DNA of 64,000 bases. Source: UBA10649 sp963749905 (GTDB lineage: Bacteria > Actinomycetota > Actinomycetes > S36-B12). Below, in pieces: positions 34,782 through 45,572 of this stretch (within the stretch, counting starts at the first letter, position 1; every line of letters starts with the position of its first letter). Under the pieces are notes generated by a model. The model was not told the DNA's origin and did not search any database. It saw only the letters and a program-made list of their open reading frames with translations. The stretch covers positions 402,717 to 466,716 of the forward strand of contig CAVVOF010000002.1 of NCBI GenBank assembly GCA_963749905.1, given 5' to 3'. Both the position numbers and the translations under genes were made by a program.

Positions 34782-35462
34782 TCAGAAGAGGCGGGAGTCG
34801 GGGTCGTCCACGCCCCGCAGCGCGTCGTAGTCCAGCACCACGCACTCGATCCCGCGATCCTCGGCCAGCACCCGCGCTTGCGGCTTGATCTCCTGCGCCG
34901 CGAACACTCCGCGCACCGGCGCGAGCAGCGGGTCCCGGTTCAGCAGTTCGAGGTAGCGGGTGAGCTGCTCCACGCCGTCGATCTCGCCGCGTCGCTTGAT
35001 CTCGACGGCCACCGCCCGCCCGTCGGCGTCCCGGCACATCAGGTCCACCGGGCCGATCGCCGTCGGGTACTCACGGCGGACCAGTCGCCAGCCGGGTCCG
35101 AGCACGTCGACCTGCTCAGCCAGCAGCTTCTGCAGGTGCGCCTCGACGCCGTCCTTGACCAGGCCCGGGTCCGTGCCCAGCTCGTGCTCCAGGGCGTGCA
35201 GGTGCTCATGCACGGTGATGACGAGCTGCTCCCCCGCCTTGTTCTCCACGGTCCATGTCTCGGTGACGCCCTCCTCCTCCGACGCGGCGATGCGCGTGGT
35301 GCAGGGCGGGCTCATCCAGTTGAGCGGCTTGTAGGAGCCGCCGTCCGAGTGGATCAGCACGGAGCCGTCGGCCTTGACCATGATCACCCGGGTGGCCTCC
35401 GGCAGGTGGGCCGTCAACCGTCCCACGTAGTCGACGCGACATCGGGCCACCACGATCCGCAT
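34782..35462 (-). CDS. nucS: Mismatch-specific endonuclease NucS/EndoMS
   Basis: NucS cuts mismatched DNA in actinobacteria that lack MutS/MutL. The 226-residue protein has the N-terminal DNA-binding domain (MRIVVARCRVDYVGRL, SYKPLNWMSPP) and a C-terminal RecB-like nuclease core with D140 (GPVDLMCRD), E154 and K156 (VAVEIKRRGEIDGVEQL), the PD-(D/E)xK triad. ATG at 35462 lies six bases after TACGCT on the minus strand, so a leaderless start is likely. It converges with the Vps62-like gene and diverges from the ABC transporter. Confidence 0.94.
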   Translation of the reverse strand: MRIVVARCRVDYVGRLTAHLPEATRVIMVKADGSVLIHSDGGSYKPLNWMSPPCTTRIAASEEEGVTETWTVENKAGEQLVITVHEHLHALEHELGTDPGLVKDGVEAHLQKLLAEQVDVLGPGWRLVRREYPTAIGPVDLMCRDADGRAVAVEIKRRGEIDGVEQLTRYLELLNRDPLLAPVRGVFAAQEIKPQARVLAEDRGIECVVLDYDALRGVDDPDSRLF

Positions 35463-35513
35463 GGCGGCAGCGTACCCATGACGCGGGGGCCGTCCGTGTG
35501 ACAGCATGCACGG

Positions 35514-36401
35514 ATGAGCGACCTGGCCGTCAAGGTCGACGACGTGCGCAAGAGATACGGGGACCTCGACGCACTCGATGGCGCGACGTTCGACATCCAC
35601 ATGGGCGAGTGCTTCGCCCTCCTGGGCCCGAACGGCGCGGGCAAGACCACCGTCACCGAGATCCTCGAGGGGTACCGGACCCGGGACTCCGGCGACGTCG
35701 ACGTGCTGGGTCTCGACCCGGCTCGGGCCAGCCGTGCCTGGCGTGCCCAGCTGGGCATCGTCCTGCAGACCGACCGCGACCTCGGCGACCTGACCGTGGC
35801 CGAGGCCGTCGAGCACTTCGCCGGCTACTTCCCCCACCCGCGAGACCCGGACGAGGTGATCGAGTGGGTGGGCCTGACCGAGAAGCGCAAGTCGCGCAAC
35901 GAGAAGCTCTCCGGGGGCCAGCGCCGCCGCCTCGATGTCGCCCTCGGCATCATCGGCCGTCCGCAGCTGCTGTTCCTCGACGAGCCCACCACCGGCTTCG
36001 ACCCGGAGGCCCGTCGGGAGTTCTGGACGCTCATCGAGGGGCTCAAGAAGGAGGGCACCACCATCCTGCTCACCACCCACTACCTCGAAGAGGCCGAGCG
36101 GCTGGCCGACCGGGTCGCCGTCATCTCGCGGGGCCGGGTGCTCGCCTGCGACACCCCCGAGGACCTCGGCGGCCGCGAACGTCGGTCCACGCGGGTCTCA
36201 TGGCGCGAGGACGGCACCCGCGTCGAGGCGCAGACCATGACCCCCACCCAGGCCATCGGCGAGCTCGCCGCGCGATTCGGCGGGGAGATCCCCGGACTCG
36301 AGGTGCGGCGGGAGACGCTGGAGGACATCTACCTCGAGATGCTCGAGGACGACCGCGGGGGCGAGCACCCGGCCCCGGTGGCGGAGGTGGACGTCGAATG
36401 A
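35514..36401 (+). CDS. ABC transporter ATP-binding protein (ABC-2 exporter type)
   Basis: A 295-residue ATPase with Walker A GPNGAGKTT at 38-46, signature LSGGQRRRLDVALG, Walker B LLFLDEPTTGFD and a switch His in THYLEEAERLADR. The C-terminal DUF4162-like tail is present. It is the DrrA/NodI type of drug, lipid or polysaccharide exporter. ATG at 35514 follows CAGCAT by six bases. Its stop overlaps the permease start by four bases, so the two proteins are made together. Substrate unknown. Confidence 0.92.
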   Translation: MSDLAVKVDDVRKRYGDLDALDGATFDIHMGECFALLGPNGAGKTTVTEILEGYRTRDSGDVDVLGLDPARASRAWRAQLGIVLQTDRDLGDLTVAEAVEHFAGYFPHPRDPDEVIEWVGLTEKRKSRNEKLSGGQRRRLDVALGIIGRPQLLFLDEPTTGFDPEARREFWTLIEGLKKEGTTILLTTHYLEEAERLADRVAVISRGRVLACDTPEDLGGRERRSTRVSWREDGTRVEAQTMTPTQAIGELAARFGGEIPGLEVRRETLEDIYLEMLEDDRGGEHPAPVAEVDVE

Positions 36402-37219
36402 GCACCGCCGCACCCACCCGCCTCCCGACCACGGCTGCCCTGGGCCGCCGCCGGGTGATCGTCGAGCTGAAGCAGTTCTTCCGCGATCGCAACTCCGCGG
36501 TCTTCAACTTCGCCTTCCCGATGATCCTGCTGGTCGTCTTCGGCTCGGTCTTCGGCCAGCAGGAGCTCGCCCCCGGCATCTCCTTCGCCCAGTACTTCGT
36601 GGCCGGCATGATCGCGTCGGGCGTGCTCTACACGTCCTTCCAGAACCTCGCGATCTCCATCCCGCTCGAACGCGAGGACGGCACGCTGAAGAGGCTCCAG
36701 GGCCTGCCGATGCCCACCCCGGCGTACTTCATCGGCAAGATCGGCACGGTCTTCGTGACGTACGCCGCGCAGGTCGTCATCCTGATCGCCGTCGGCGTCG
36801 CCTTCTACGGCATCCAGCTGCCGAGCACCGCGCTCCAGTGGTTCACCTTCGTGTGGGCCAGCATCCTCGGCCTGATCGCCTGCACCCTGTGCGGCCTGGC
36901 CTTCTCCGTCGTTCCCAAGACCGGCCGAGGCGCGTCCGCCGTGGTGACGCCGATCGTGCTGGTGCTGCAGTTCACCTCGGGCGTGTTCTTCGTGTTCACG
37001 CAGCTGCCGGAGTGGATGCAGACGTTCGCCTCCCTGTTCCCGCTGAAGTGGCTGGCCCAGGCGATGCGCAGCGTCTTCCTCCCCGAGTCGGCGGCAACCG
37101 TCGAGGTGGCGGGCAGCTGGGAGCTCGGGATGTGCGCCCTGATGCTCTCGCTGTGGTGCGTCATCGGCCTGCTGCTCGCCCTCCGCTTCTTCCGCTGGTC
37201 GGTCCGCGGCAACAACTGA
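36398..37219 (+). CDS. ABC-2 type transporter permease
   Basis: A 273-residue membrane protein with six helices and the typical ABC-2 pattern: a first helix near residue 40 (VFNFAFPMILLVVFGSVFG), the cytoplasmic segment ISIPLEREDGTLKRLQGLPM, and later FTSGVFFVFTQLPEW and a conserved LFPLKWLAQAMR before the last helix. It pairs with the preceding ATPase to export an unknown substrate. The start is fixed by ATGA overlap with the ATPase gene. Confidence 0.9.
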   Translation: MSTAAPTRLPTTAALGRRRVIVELKQFFRDRNSAVFNFAFPMILLVVFGSVFGQQELAPGISFAQYFVAGMIASGVLYTSFQNLAISIPLEREDGTLKRLQGLPMPTPAYFIGKIGTVFVTYAAQVVILIAVGVAFYGIQLPSTALQWFTFVWASILGLIACTLCGLAFSVVPKTGRGASAVVTPIVLVLQFTSGVFFVFTQLPEWMQTFASLFPLKWLAQAMRSVFLPESAATVEVAGSWELGMCALMLSLWCVIGLLLALRFFRWSVRGNN

Positions 37220-37263
37220 GGTCACCGCTGGCGCAAGCCGCCGACAGGCTGCACCATGAGCAG

Positions 37264-37587
37264 GTGCCGTCCTGGGGATCCTTCTCCTACGCCTTCGGGC
37301 CGCTCGTGGCCCTGGTGCTCGTGGGTGTCTTCGCGCTGATCCTCCGCTGGGCGTTCCGCCGCGGCTCCTCGGTCGTCGCAGCGCCCCCGCGCGCCGGCAG
37401 CGCCGACGAGTACGGACTGCTCGTGGCGGTCGCCTCGCCGCCGACGTACATCGACGGGGAGGTGCTCCGGCGCCGGCTGGAGGACTCAGGAGTGCGCGCC
37501 ACTCTGGCGACGACGACGGACGGTCCCCGGATCATGGTGTGGCCGGCGGACGAGGCGCGGGCCCGTGCGGTGCTGTCGGCGTCGTAG
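37264..37587 (+). CDS. Small membrane-anchored protein of unknown function
   Basis: A 107-residue protein with one membrane helix (FGPLVALVLVGVFALILRWAF, about 9-29), a short basic linker and a cytoplasmic domain, GLLVAVASPPTYIDGEVLRRRLEDSGVRATLATTTDGPRIMVWPADEARARAVL, that resembles DUF2007-like small signalling domains. GTG at 37264 is the most plausible start, because no ATG lies in frame upstream, but the ribosome site is weak. It follows the ABC permease by 44 bases and may be cotranscribed. It converges with murA 24 bases away. Confidence 0.65.
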   Translation: MPSWGSFSYAFGPLVALVLVGVFALILRWAFRRGSSVVAAPPRAGSADEYGLLVAVASPPTYIDGEVLRRRLEDSGVRATLATTTDGPRIMVWPADEARARAVLSAS

Positions 37588-37611
37588 CCGGACGGACCGC
37601 TGGGCCGGGCC

Positions 37612-38877
37612 CTACGGCTGGTCGTCGCGGACCACGTCGGCCCCGAGCGACTGGAGGGCCGGCACGAAGCCGGCATAGCCGCGGTCGATGTGCGAGACCC
37701 CGTAGACCACCGTCTCGCCCTCGGCGACCAGGCCGGCGAGGACCAGGCCTGCGCCCGCCCTGATGTCCGTCGCCTCGACCGGCGCCGCCGACAGCTGCGT
37801 CCGTCCCCGGACGAGCGCGTGGTGACCGTCGGTCCGGACGTTCGCGCCCAGCCGCGCCAGCTCCTGCACGAACCGGAAGCGTGCCTCGAACAGGTTCTCG
37901 GTCACGAGAGCGGCGCCCTCCGCGATGGAGTTCAGGGCGATGAACTGGGGCTGCAGGTCTGTCGGGAAGCCCGGGTAGGGCAGGGTCACGACGTCGACTG
38001 CCTGCGGCCGGCCCTCCATGCGCACCCGGAAGCCAGCGTCCTCCTGCGTGACCTGTGCGCCCGCCGTCACCAGCTTCTCGAGCGGCATGGCCAGGTGCTC
38101 CGCATGGCCGCCGCGCACCAGCACGTCACCCTGGGTCATGGCCGCGGCCACCGCCCAGGTGCCGGCGACGATGCGGTCCGGCACGGTGGCGTGCTCGACG
38201 GGGTGCAGCTGGTCGACGCCCTGGATCGTGAGCGTCGACGTGCCGATCCCCTCGATCCGGGCGCCCATGGACTCCAGCATCTGGCAGATGTCCACGATCT
38301 CGGGCTCGCGCGCAGCGTTGTCGATGGTGGTCTCGCCGTCCGCCAGCACGGCGGCCATCAGGATCGTCTCGGTGGCGCCGACGCTCGGGAAGTCGAGCCA
38401 CGTCTGCGCGCCGTGCAGCCGCTCGGGCGCGTGGGCGAGCAGGTAGCCGTGCTCGCTGGTCACGGTCGCCCCCATGCGGCGCAGGCCGTCCACGTGCATG
38501 TCCAGGCCCCGCGAGCCGATGTTGTCGCCACCGGGAAGGGCCACGTCGGCGGCCCGCATCCGCGTCACCAGCGGTCCGAGGACGCAGATGCTCGCCCGCA
38601 TACGACGGACCAGGTCGTAGTCGGCGCGGTGGTCGGGGGCCTCGGGCACGTCGATCCGCACCGTGCCGGCCGCCGGGTCGTGCTGCACGTCGCAGCCCAG
38701 TCGCCGCATCAGCTCGGCCATGATCTCGACGTCGAGGATGTCGGGGACGTTGGTGACGGTGGAAACGCCCGGTGCCAGCAGCGTCGCCGCCATCAGCTTG
38801 AGCACGGAGTTCTTGGCGCCCGAGAGGGTCACCTCGCCGAGCAGCCGGTTCCCGCCCGTGACGCGCAGCACCTCCAC
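37612..38877 (-). CDS. murA: UDP-N-acetylglucosamine 1-carboxyvinyltransferase MurA, Cys-to-Asp variant
   Basis: MurA transfers enolpyruvate from PEP to UDP-GlcNAc, the first committed step of peptidoglycan synthesis. The 421-residue protein has NSVLKLMAATLLAPG near the start, the UDP-GlcNAc region, and TDLQPQF. In the catalytic loop PGGDNIGSRGLDMH, the position of the catalytic Cys (C115 in E. coli) is Asp, as in mycobacteria, so fosfomycin cannot alkylate it. The GTG at 38877 follows TACGAT by seven bases with no ribosome site, so it is probably leaderless. It diverges from the adenosyltransferase gene. Confidence 0.95.
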   Translation of the reverse strand: MEVLRVTGGNRLLGEVTLSGAKNSVLKLMAATLLAPGVSTVTNVPDILDVEIMAELMRRLGCDVQHDPAAGTVRIDVPEAPDHRADYDLVRRMRASICVLGPLVTRMRAADVALPGGDNIGSRGLDMHVDGLRRMGATVTSEHGYLLAHAPERLHGAQTWLDFPSVGATETILMAAVLADGETTIDNAAREPEIVDICQMLESMGARIEGIGTSTLTIQGVDQLHPVEHATVPDRIVAGTWAVAAAMTQGDVLVRGGHAEHLAMPLEKLVTAGAQVTQEDAGFRVRMEGRPQAVDVVTLPYPGFPTDLQPQFIALNSIAEGAALVTENLFEARFRFVQELARLGANVRTDGHHALVRGRTQLSAAPVEATDIRAGAGLVLAGLVAEGETVVYGVSHIDRGYAGFVPALQSLGADVVRDDQP

Positions 38878-38884
38878 GTGGCGA

Positions 38885-38946
38885 ATCGTACGGACTCCCG
38901 CACCTCCTCCGCGCACCGCGCCGGATGCGCGACGGTGTCGTAGGGT
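38885..38946. promoter_or_regulatory. Divergent leaderless promoters of murA and the adenosyltransferase gene
   Basis: TACGAT (38885-38890, read on the minus strand) lies seven bases from the murA GTG, and TAGGGT (38941-38946, plus strand) lies six bases from the ATG at 38953. Neither start has a ribosome site. The spacing puts the transcription start at or within a base or two of each start codon. The 75-base spacer leaves room for two overlapping -35 regions. Confidence 0.55.
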
Positions 38947-38952
38947 CGGCTC

Positions 38953-39528
38953 ATGGTCAACCTCACCCGCATCTACACCCGCACCGGCGACGACGGCACG
39001 ACGTCGCTGGGCGACATGAGTCGCACCGGCAAGAACGACGCACGCCTGCGGGCCTATGCGGACGTCGACGAGGCCAACTGCGTGATCGGGGTGGTGCTGG
39101 CGACCTGCGAGGTGTCTGACGACGTGCGCGCACTGCTCGTCACGATCCAGAACGAGCTGTTCGACGTGGGCGCGGACCTGTGCACGCCGGTCGTCGAGGA
39201 TCCGGCTCATCCGCCGCTGCGCGTGACCGAGGACTACGTCACCCGCCTCGAGACGGCCTGCGACACCTACAACGCCGCCCTCGAGCCACTGCGCTCGTTC
39301 GTGCTGCCGGGCGGCACGCCGGCGGCGGCGCACCTGCATGTGGCCCGCACCGTGGTGCGCAGGGCTGAGCGCAGCACGTGGTCGGCACTGGACACGTTCC
39401 ATGGCGGGATGAACCCGCTGACGGCGACCTACCTGAACCGGCTGAGCGACCTGCTGTTCATCCTCGCCCGGCTGGCGAACAAGGATGCCGGTGGCGACGT
39501 GCTCTGGCAGCCCGGCGCCACCCGGTAA
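38953..39528 (+). CDS. PduO-type ATP:cob(I)alamin adenosyltransferase
   Basis: The enzyme makes adenosylcobalamin, the cofactor of methylmalonyl-CoA and ethylmalonyl-CoA mutases. The 191-residue protein carries the family motifs TRTGDDGTTSLGD at 9-21, RLRAYADVDEANC, FVLPGGTPAAAHLHVARTVVRRAER and YLNRLSDLLFILARLAN, including the ATP-binding Arg and Asp residues. ATG at 38953 is leaderless (TAGGGT six bases upstream). The gene fits the meaB, epimerase and ccr genes 14 kb away. It converges with atpC across a 74-bp palindrome. Confidence 0.95.
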   Translation: MVNLTRIYTRTGDDGTTSLGDMSRTGKNDARLRAYADVDEANCVIGVVLATCEVSDDVRALLVTIQNELFDVGADLCTPVVEDPAHPPLRVTEDYVTRLETACDTYNAALEPLRSFVLPGGTPAAAHLHVARTVVRRAERSTWSALDTFHGGMNPLTATYLNRLSDLLFILARLANKDAGGDVLWQPGATR

Positions 39529-39530
39529 GC

Positions 39531-39604
39531 GTCCTTCGCGAGTGTGCGCTCGTTGTCGCTTTGCGGTACCGCAAAGCGACAACGAGCGCACACTCGCGAA
39601 GGAC
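39531..39604. repeat. 74-bp perfect spacerless palindrome at a convergent junction
   Basis: The two 37-base arms are perfectly complementary, with the centre GGTACC between 39567 and 39568 and no loop. It begins two bases after the stop of the adenosyltransferase gene and ends 15 bases before the atpC stop. Read on either strand it can form a 37-pair hairpin. It is the longest repeat of the five-member set in this window. Confidence 0.9.
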
Positions 39605-39618
39605 TTGGTCTGGGTGAA

Positions 39619-40036
39619 CTAGCGGGCGACGACGCCCTTGGCCACGCTGGCCGTCTGGATCCTGGCCTCCGCGCGACGGATCGCGCTCTGCTCCTCGGGG
39701 TTGTCCGCCCCGTTCGCCTGGGCCCGCGCCAGCGCCGCCTGCGCCCGCTCGAGGTCGATGTCCTCGGCCAGCTCGGCGACCTCGCTGATCACGTTGACGT
39801 CGTTGTCGGACACGGAGAAGAAGCCGCCGTGCACCGCCGCCCCGAGCTTCGTGGCCGTCGAGCTCCTCGATCCGCAGCGGGCTCTCCACCAGCAGCGCCA
39901 GCACGGGCTCGTGGCCCGGCAGGATGCCGATGTCGCCCTCAGGCGTCTTGCGCCACCATCGACTTGGCCTGCCCGACCAGAGCGCACGCTCGGCCGAGAC
40001 CACGGCCACGTTCAGGACCTTCTCGCCGTCCGCCAT
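39619..40036 (-). CDS. atpC: F1Fo ATP synthase epsilon subunit (apparent frameshifts)
   Basis: The epsilon subunit, the last gene of the ATP synthase operon, about 138 residues. The beta-sandwich half reads VLNVAVVSAERALW, TPEGDIGILPGHEPVLALLVESPLRIEE and HGGFFSVSDNDVNVISEVAELA, and a helical C-terminal pair follows (DLERAQAALARAQAN). An extra base near 39853 (GGC-C-ACG) breaks the frame between LDG and TKLGAAV, and a deletion/insertion pair within 39936-39985 scrambles about eight residues. It starts three bases after the atpD stop. Confidence 0.85.
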
Positions 40037-40038
40037 GA

Positions 40039-41491
<1,453 letters not shown>

Positions 41492-41505
41492 TCTGGTTCC
41501 CTCTC

Positions 41506-42413
41506 CTAGCGTGCAGCGCTCAGCGCGTCGGCGCCGCCGACGATCTCGCTGATCTCTTGGGTGATCTCGGCCTGACGGGCCTGGTTGGCTTGCCGCGACA
41601 AGCGACTTGATCAGCTCTTCGGCGTTGTCGGTCGCGGACTTCATGGCGCGGCGACGGGCCGCGTGCTCGGAGGCCGCGGACTCGAGCAGCGCCAGGTAGA
41701 CGATGTGGTCGATGTACTCGGCAGGAGCCCATCGAGCACCGCTTCGGCATCGGGCTCGAACTCGTAGAGCGCCGCGGGCTGGGCGTCCTCGTCCCTGGGA
41801 ACGACCTCGTCGACGACCTCGAGCGGCAGGATCCGGCGGACGCGGGTCTCCTGCGACACCATGGAGCGGAAGTGGGTGTAGACGATGTGGATCTCGTCGA
41901 CGCCGCCTTCCTCGGCCGGCTTCATGAACGCCTCGAGCAGGTCGTCGGCGATCTCCTTGGCGTGCGCGTAGGTCGGCTGGTCGGTGAAACCGACGTAGGT
42001 CCCGCCCATCTCGCGATCGCGGAACCGGTAGTAGGACACGCCCTTGCGACCGACTACATAGGGCAGCACGGAGATGCCCTTCTCCCGCAGGTTGCTCGCC
42101 AGCGCCTCGCCCTCCTTGATCGCGTTCGACGAGTAGGCGCCGGCCAGGCCGCGGTCGGCGGTGATGACCAGGATCGCCGCCTTGGTGCGGTCCTCGGCGT
42201 GGCCATCAGCGGGTGCTTGCGCACGTCCGCCGCATTCGTCGCAGCCGCGTTGATGGCTGCGTACAGGTGCTGCAGGTACGGCAGCGACGCCTCGACCCGC
42301 TGCTGCGCCTTCACGATGCGCGACGACGCGATGAGCTCCATCGCCTTCGTGATCTTCTTGGTCGCCTGGACGGACTTGATCCGTCGTCGGAAGACCCGCA
42401 GCTGTGCACCCAT
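41506..42413 (-). CDS. atpG: F1Fo ATP synthase gamma subunit (apparent frameshifts)
   Basis: The rotating stalk subunit. The start MGAQLRVFRRRIKSVQATKKITKAMELIASSR and the end ANQARQAEITQEISEIVGGADAL are both conserved. In between, ILVITADRGLAGAYSSNAI is clear. Frames are shifted by a deletion near 42204, a deletion near 41727 (before EYIDHIVYLAL) and an insertion near 41597. Correcting these gives a complete protein of about 302 residues ending at TAG 41506-41508. It starts six bases after atpA ends. Confidence 0.9.
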
Positions 42414-42418
42414 GACGG

Positions 42419-44059
42419 TTAGCCCCGCACCTGCCGCTTGATCTGCGTCGGGTCGATCTCCTCGTCCGCAACGGCCTCGACCGGCTCGTCGTTCACCAGC
42501 AGGTGGCCGGCGGACGTGCGGAACTGCCGCTTGAAGGTGCCGATCGAGCTCTTGAGCTCGGACACCGTGTCGTCGCGACAGCTCTGCGCTGTCGTGGATG
42601 ACCGTCGAGGATCCCGGCATCGTGACGCTCGAGGTAGTCGAGGAACTCCGCCTCGAAGCGACGGATGTCCTCGACCGGCACCTCGTCGAGCGCGCCGGTC
42701 GTGCCGGCCCACACCGAGACGACCTCACGCTCCATGGACTGCGGCTTGTACTGCGGCTGCTTGAGCAGCTCGACCAGACGCGAACCGCGCTCGAGCTGCG
42801 CCTTGGAGGCCGCGTCGAGGTCGGATCCGAAGGCGGCGAACGCCTCGAGCTCGCGGTACTGGGCCAGGTCCAGTCGCAGGCGGCCGGCGACCTTGCGCAT
42901 CGCCTTGGGCTGAGCCGAGCCACCGACGCGGGAGACCGAGATGCCGACGTTGATGGCCGGGCGGACACCCGAGTTGAACAGGTCGGACTCGAGGAAGCAT
43001 CTGGCCGTCGGTGATCGAGATGACGTTGGTCGGGATGTACGCCGAGACGTCGTTGGCCTTGGTCTCGATGATCGGCAGACCGGTCATCGAGCCGGCGCCG
43101 AGCTCGTCGGAGAGCTTGGCGCAGCGCTCGAGCAGGCGGGAGTGCAGGTAGAAGACGTCACCGGGGTAGGCCTCGCGGCCCGGCGGACGACGCAGCAGCA
43201 GCGACACGGCGCGGTAGGCCTCGGCCTGCTTGCTCAGGTCGTCGAACACGATGAGGACGTGCTTGCCCTGGTACATCCAGTGCTGGCCGATGGCCGAGCC
43301 GGTGTAGGGGGCCAGGTACTTGAAGCCGGCCGGGTCGGAGGCCGGGGCCGCGACGATGGTCGTGTACTCCATCGCGCCGTACTCCTCGAGCGCGCCCTTC
43401 ACCGAGGCGATCGTGGAGCCCTTCTGGCCGATGGCGACGTAGATGCACTGGACCTGCTTCTTGGGATCGCCCGATCAGCCAGTTCTCGCGCTGGTTGATG
43501 ATCGTGTCGATCGCCACGGCGGTCTTGCCGGTCTGGCGGTCGCCGATGATCAGCTGACGCTGGCCGCGGCCGATGGCGGTCATGGCGTCGATGGCCTTGA
43601 TGCCGGTCTGCATCGGCTCCTTGACCGGCTGGCGCTGGACGACGGTGGGCGCCTGCAGCTCGAGGGCGCGGCGAGTCTCCCGGCCTCGATCGGGCCCAGG
43701 CCGTCGATCGGGTTGCCCAGCGGGTCGACGACGCGGCCGAGGAAGCCGTCGCCGACCGGCACGGAGAGGATCTCGCCGGTGCGCTTGACCGACTGGCCCT
43801 CCTCGATCTTGGATCCGTCGCCGAGGAGCACGACGCCGATCTCGCGGACGTCGAGGTTCAGCGCGACGCCGAGCAGGCCGCCCTCGAACTCGAGCAGCTC
43901 GTTGGTCATCGCCGAGTGGAGACCCTCGACGCGCGCGATGCCGTCACCGGTCTCGATGACGCGACCGACCTCTTCGCGGGCGGTGCCCGGCGAGTACGCC
44001 GCGACGTTCCGCTCGATCGCGTCGCGGATCTCTTCCGGCCGGATCGTCAGCTCCGTCAT
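42419..44059 (-). CDS. atpA: F1Fo ATP synthase alpha subunit (apparent frameshifts)
   Basis: The non-catalytic nucleotide-binding subunit, about 546 residues after correction. Conserved parts are LTIRPEEIRDAIERNV, VGRVIETGDGIARVEGL, GRGQRQLIIGDRQTGKTAVAIDTIINQ (Walker A), PGREAYPGDVFYLHSRLLERCAKL and NVISITDGQIFLESDLFNSGVRPAINVGISVSRVGG. The frame is broken by a deletion near 43680 and insertions near 43469, 43000, 42602 and 42577; the net shift returns to the starting frame. DGQIFLE, for example, is split by one extra G. Start ATG 44059, stop TAA at 42419-42421. Confidence 0.93.
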
Positions 44060-44128
44060 GGTGTCCTGCTCTCTTTCTCGGCCCGCGGGCGGGCGGCTGT
44101 CTCGTGTGGGGAAATGCCTTGGTGCTCG

Positions 44129-44943
44129 TCAGCCCAGCAGGGCTCGCCGAGCCTGTTCCATCCGGGAGGCGACGGTGCCGTCGATGACCTCGTCGCCGAT
44201 ACGGACATGGACTCCGCCGAGCACCGCGGGATCGACCGCCACGTTCAGCCGGACCGTGCGGCCCTTCAGCCGGGACAGCGCGTCGGCCAGCCGCGGATGC
44301 TGTGCCGCCGTCGAGCGGTGCAGCAACCCGCACCTCCGCGACGACCCGCTCCCGCTGCTGCGCGGCGAGCCCGCAGAGCTCGTCGACGACGGAGTCGATC
44401 CGGCGCCCGTGCAGGTGCCCGACCGCGTACTCGAGGACCGCCTGCGTGGTGGCCGTGGACCGGCCCTGCAGCAGGTCGCCGGACGATGGCGGCCTTGACC
44501 GGGCGGACTGCGCCGGGTCGGTGAGCGCCATCTGGAGGTCCGACGAGGCGTCGAGCGCGCGGCCGAAGCGGAAGAGCTCCTCCTCGGTCGCGTCCAGCGT
44601 GCCGTCGGCCTCGGCGACCGTGAAGGCGGCCTGGTCGGCGAGCTGCTCGAGCGCCATGACCAGGTCGAGGTCCGTCGGCCCACCGGCGATCCGCGACCAT
44701 CAGGACGATGTCGACGGCGAGTTCGCTCACGCGGCTGCGCGAGCACCTGGCGGACCAGGCCGTCGCGCACCGACTGCGGCTGGCCGGAGTCGGCCAGCGT
44801 GCTGCGCAGCTGTCCCTCCCGCCCAGCAGGTCCGCCACCGACGAACAGCTCGCCGGACAGCTGCGGCGAAGCCCGCGTCCTGCCGGCGGGCGTCGAGGCC
44901 CTCCTGGCAGGCGCGCGAGGCTCTCGCGGCTGGAACCGAACAT
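44129..44943 (-). CDS. atpH: F1Fo ATP synthase delta subunit (apparent frameshifts)
   Basis: The delta subunit joins the peripheral stalk to F1. It starts MFGSSRESLARL and ends VDPAVLGGVHVRIGDEVIDGTVASRMEQARRALLG, the usual C-terminal signature. Between these, segments VADLLGREGQLRSTLADSGQ, MALEQLADQAAFTVAEADGTLDATEEELFRFGRALD, AVLEYAVGHLHGRRIDSVVDELC appear in three different frames, so at least five single-base indels lie between about 44320 and 44900. The TGATG overlap with the atpF stop fixes the start. About 271 residues after correction. Confidence 0.85.
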
Positions 44944-45521
44944 CAGTTCGCCTCCGCTGGCCTGCCGCTCGAGATCGGCGATGAAGTCCTCGACCGTCTG
45001 GCGGACGCGGGCGTCGTCGCTCGAGCGACTGGCCCACGACCTTGCCGGCCAGCGTCACGGCCATCTCGCCGATCTGCCGGGTGAGCTGCGAGGTCGCCTG
45101 CGAGCGGTCGGCCGCGAGCTGGGCCTCGGCCTGCGCGGTGACCTGCTGAGCGGCCGTACGGGCCTCGCCGCGTGCCTCCTCGATGATCGCCGCACGGTCG
45201 GCCTGGGCCTGGGTGCGGATCGCGGACGCCTCCTCGCGGGCGGCGGCCAGCTGGGCGCGGTACTGCTCGGCCAGCTCGCTTGGCCTCGGCCTCGGCCTTG
45301 GCCGCGCGCTCGATGCCGCCCTCGATCGCGTCGGAACGCTCCTCGAGCGCCTTCTTGATGTTCGGCAGCGCGAACTTCGCCAGGCCGCCGAACACGATGA
45401 GGAACGCGATGATGCCGATGATCAGCTCGTCGATCGGCACCGCGAGGACGGAGGGCATCTCCTCCGTGCCCTCGCCCGGCGAGGAACACGGCTGCCTGGC
45501 GGCAGCGAATACGTTGATCAC
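44943..45521 (-). CDS. atpF: F1Fo ATP synthase b subunit (apparent frameshifts)
   Basis: The peripheral stalk subunit b: a short N-terminus, a single membrane helix (PIDELIIGIIAFLIVFGGLAKFALP) and a long alpha-helical, Ala/Glu/Arg-rich stalk with AAREEASAIRTQAQADRAAIIEEARGEA and TVEDFIADLERQ. Frameshifts are visible near 45280, 45020 and before the stop. The GTG at 45521 has no strong ribosome site in view; the sequence just after it (45480-45500) may also contain an error, so the exact N-terminus is uncertain. Confidence 0.85.
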   Translation of the reverse strand: MINVFAAARQPCSSPGEGTEEMPSVLAVPIDELIIGIIAFLIVFGGLAKFALPNIKKALEERSDAIEGGIERAAKAEAEAKRAGRAVPRPAGRRPRGGVRDPHPGPGRPCGDHRGGTRRGPYGRSAGHRAGRGPARGRPLAGDLAAHPADRRDGRDAGRQGRGPVARATTPASARRSRTSSPISSGRPAEAN

Positions 45522-45572
45522 GACGGTGACCTTCCGGTGTCAGTCGAGTGGACCGAACCGCGAACGGTTCGA

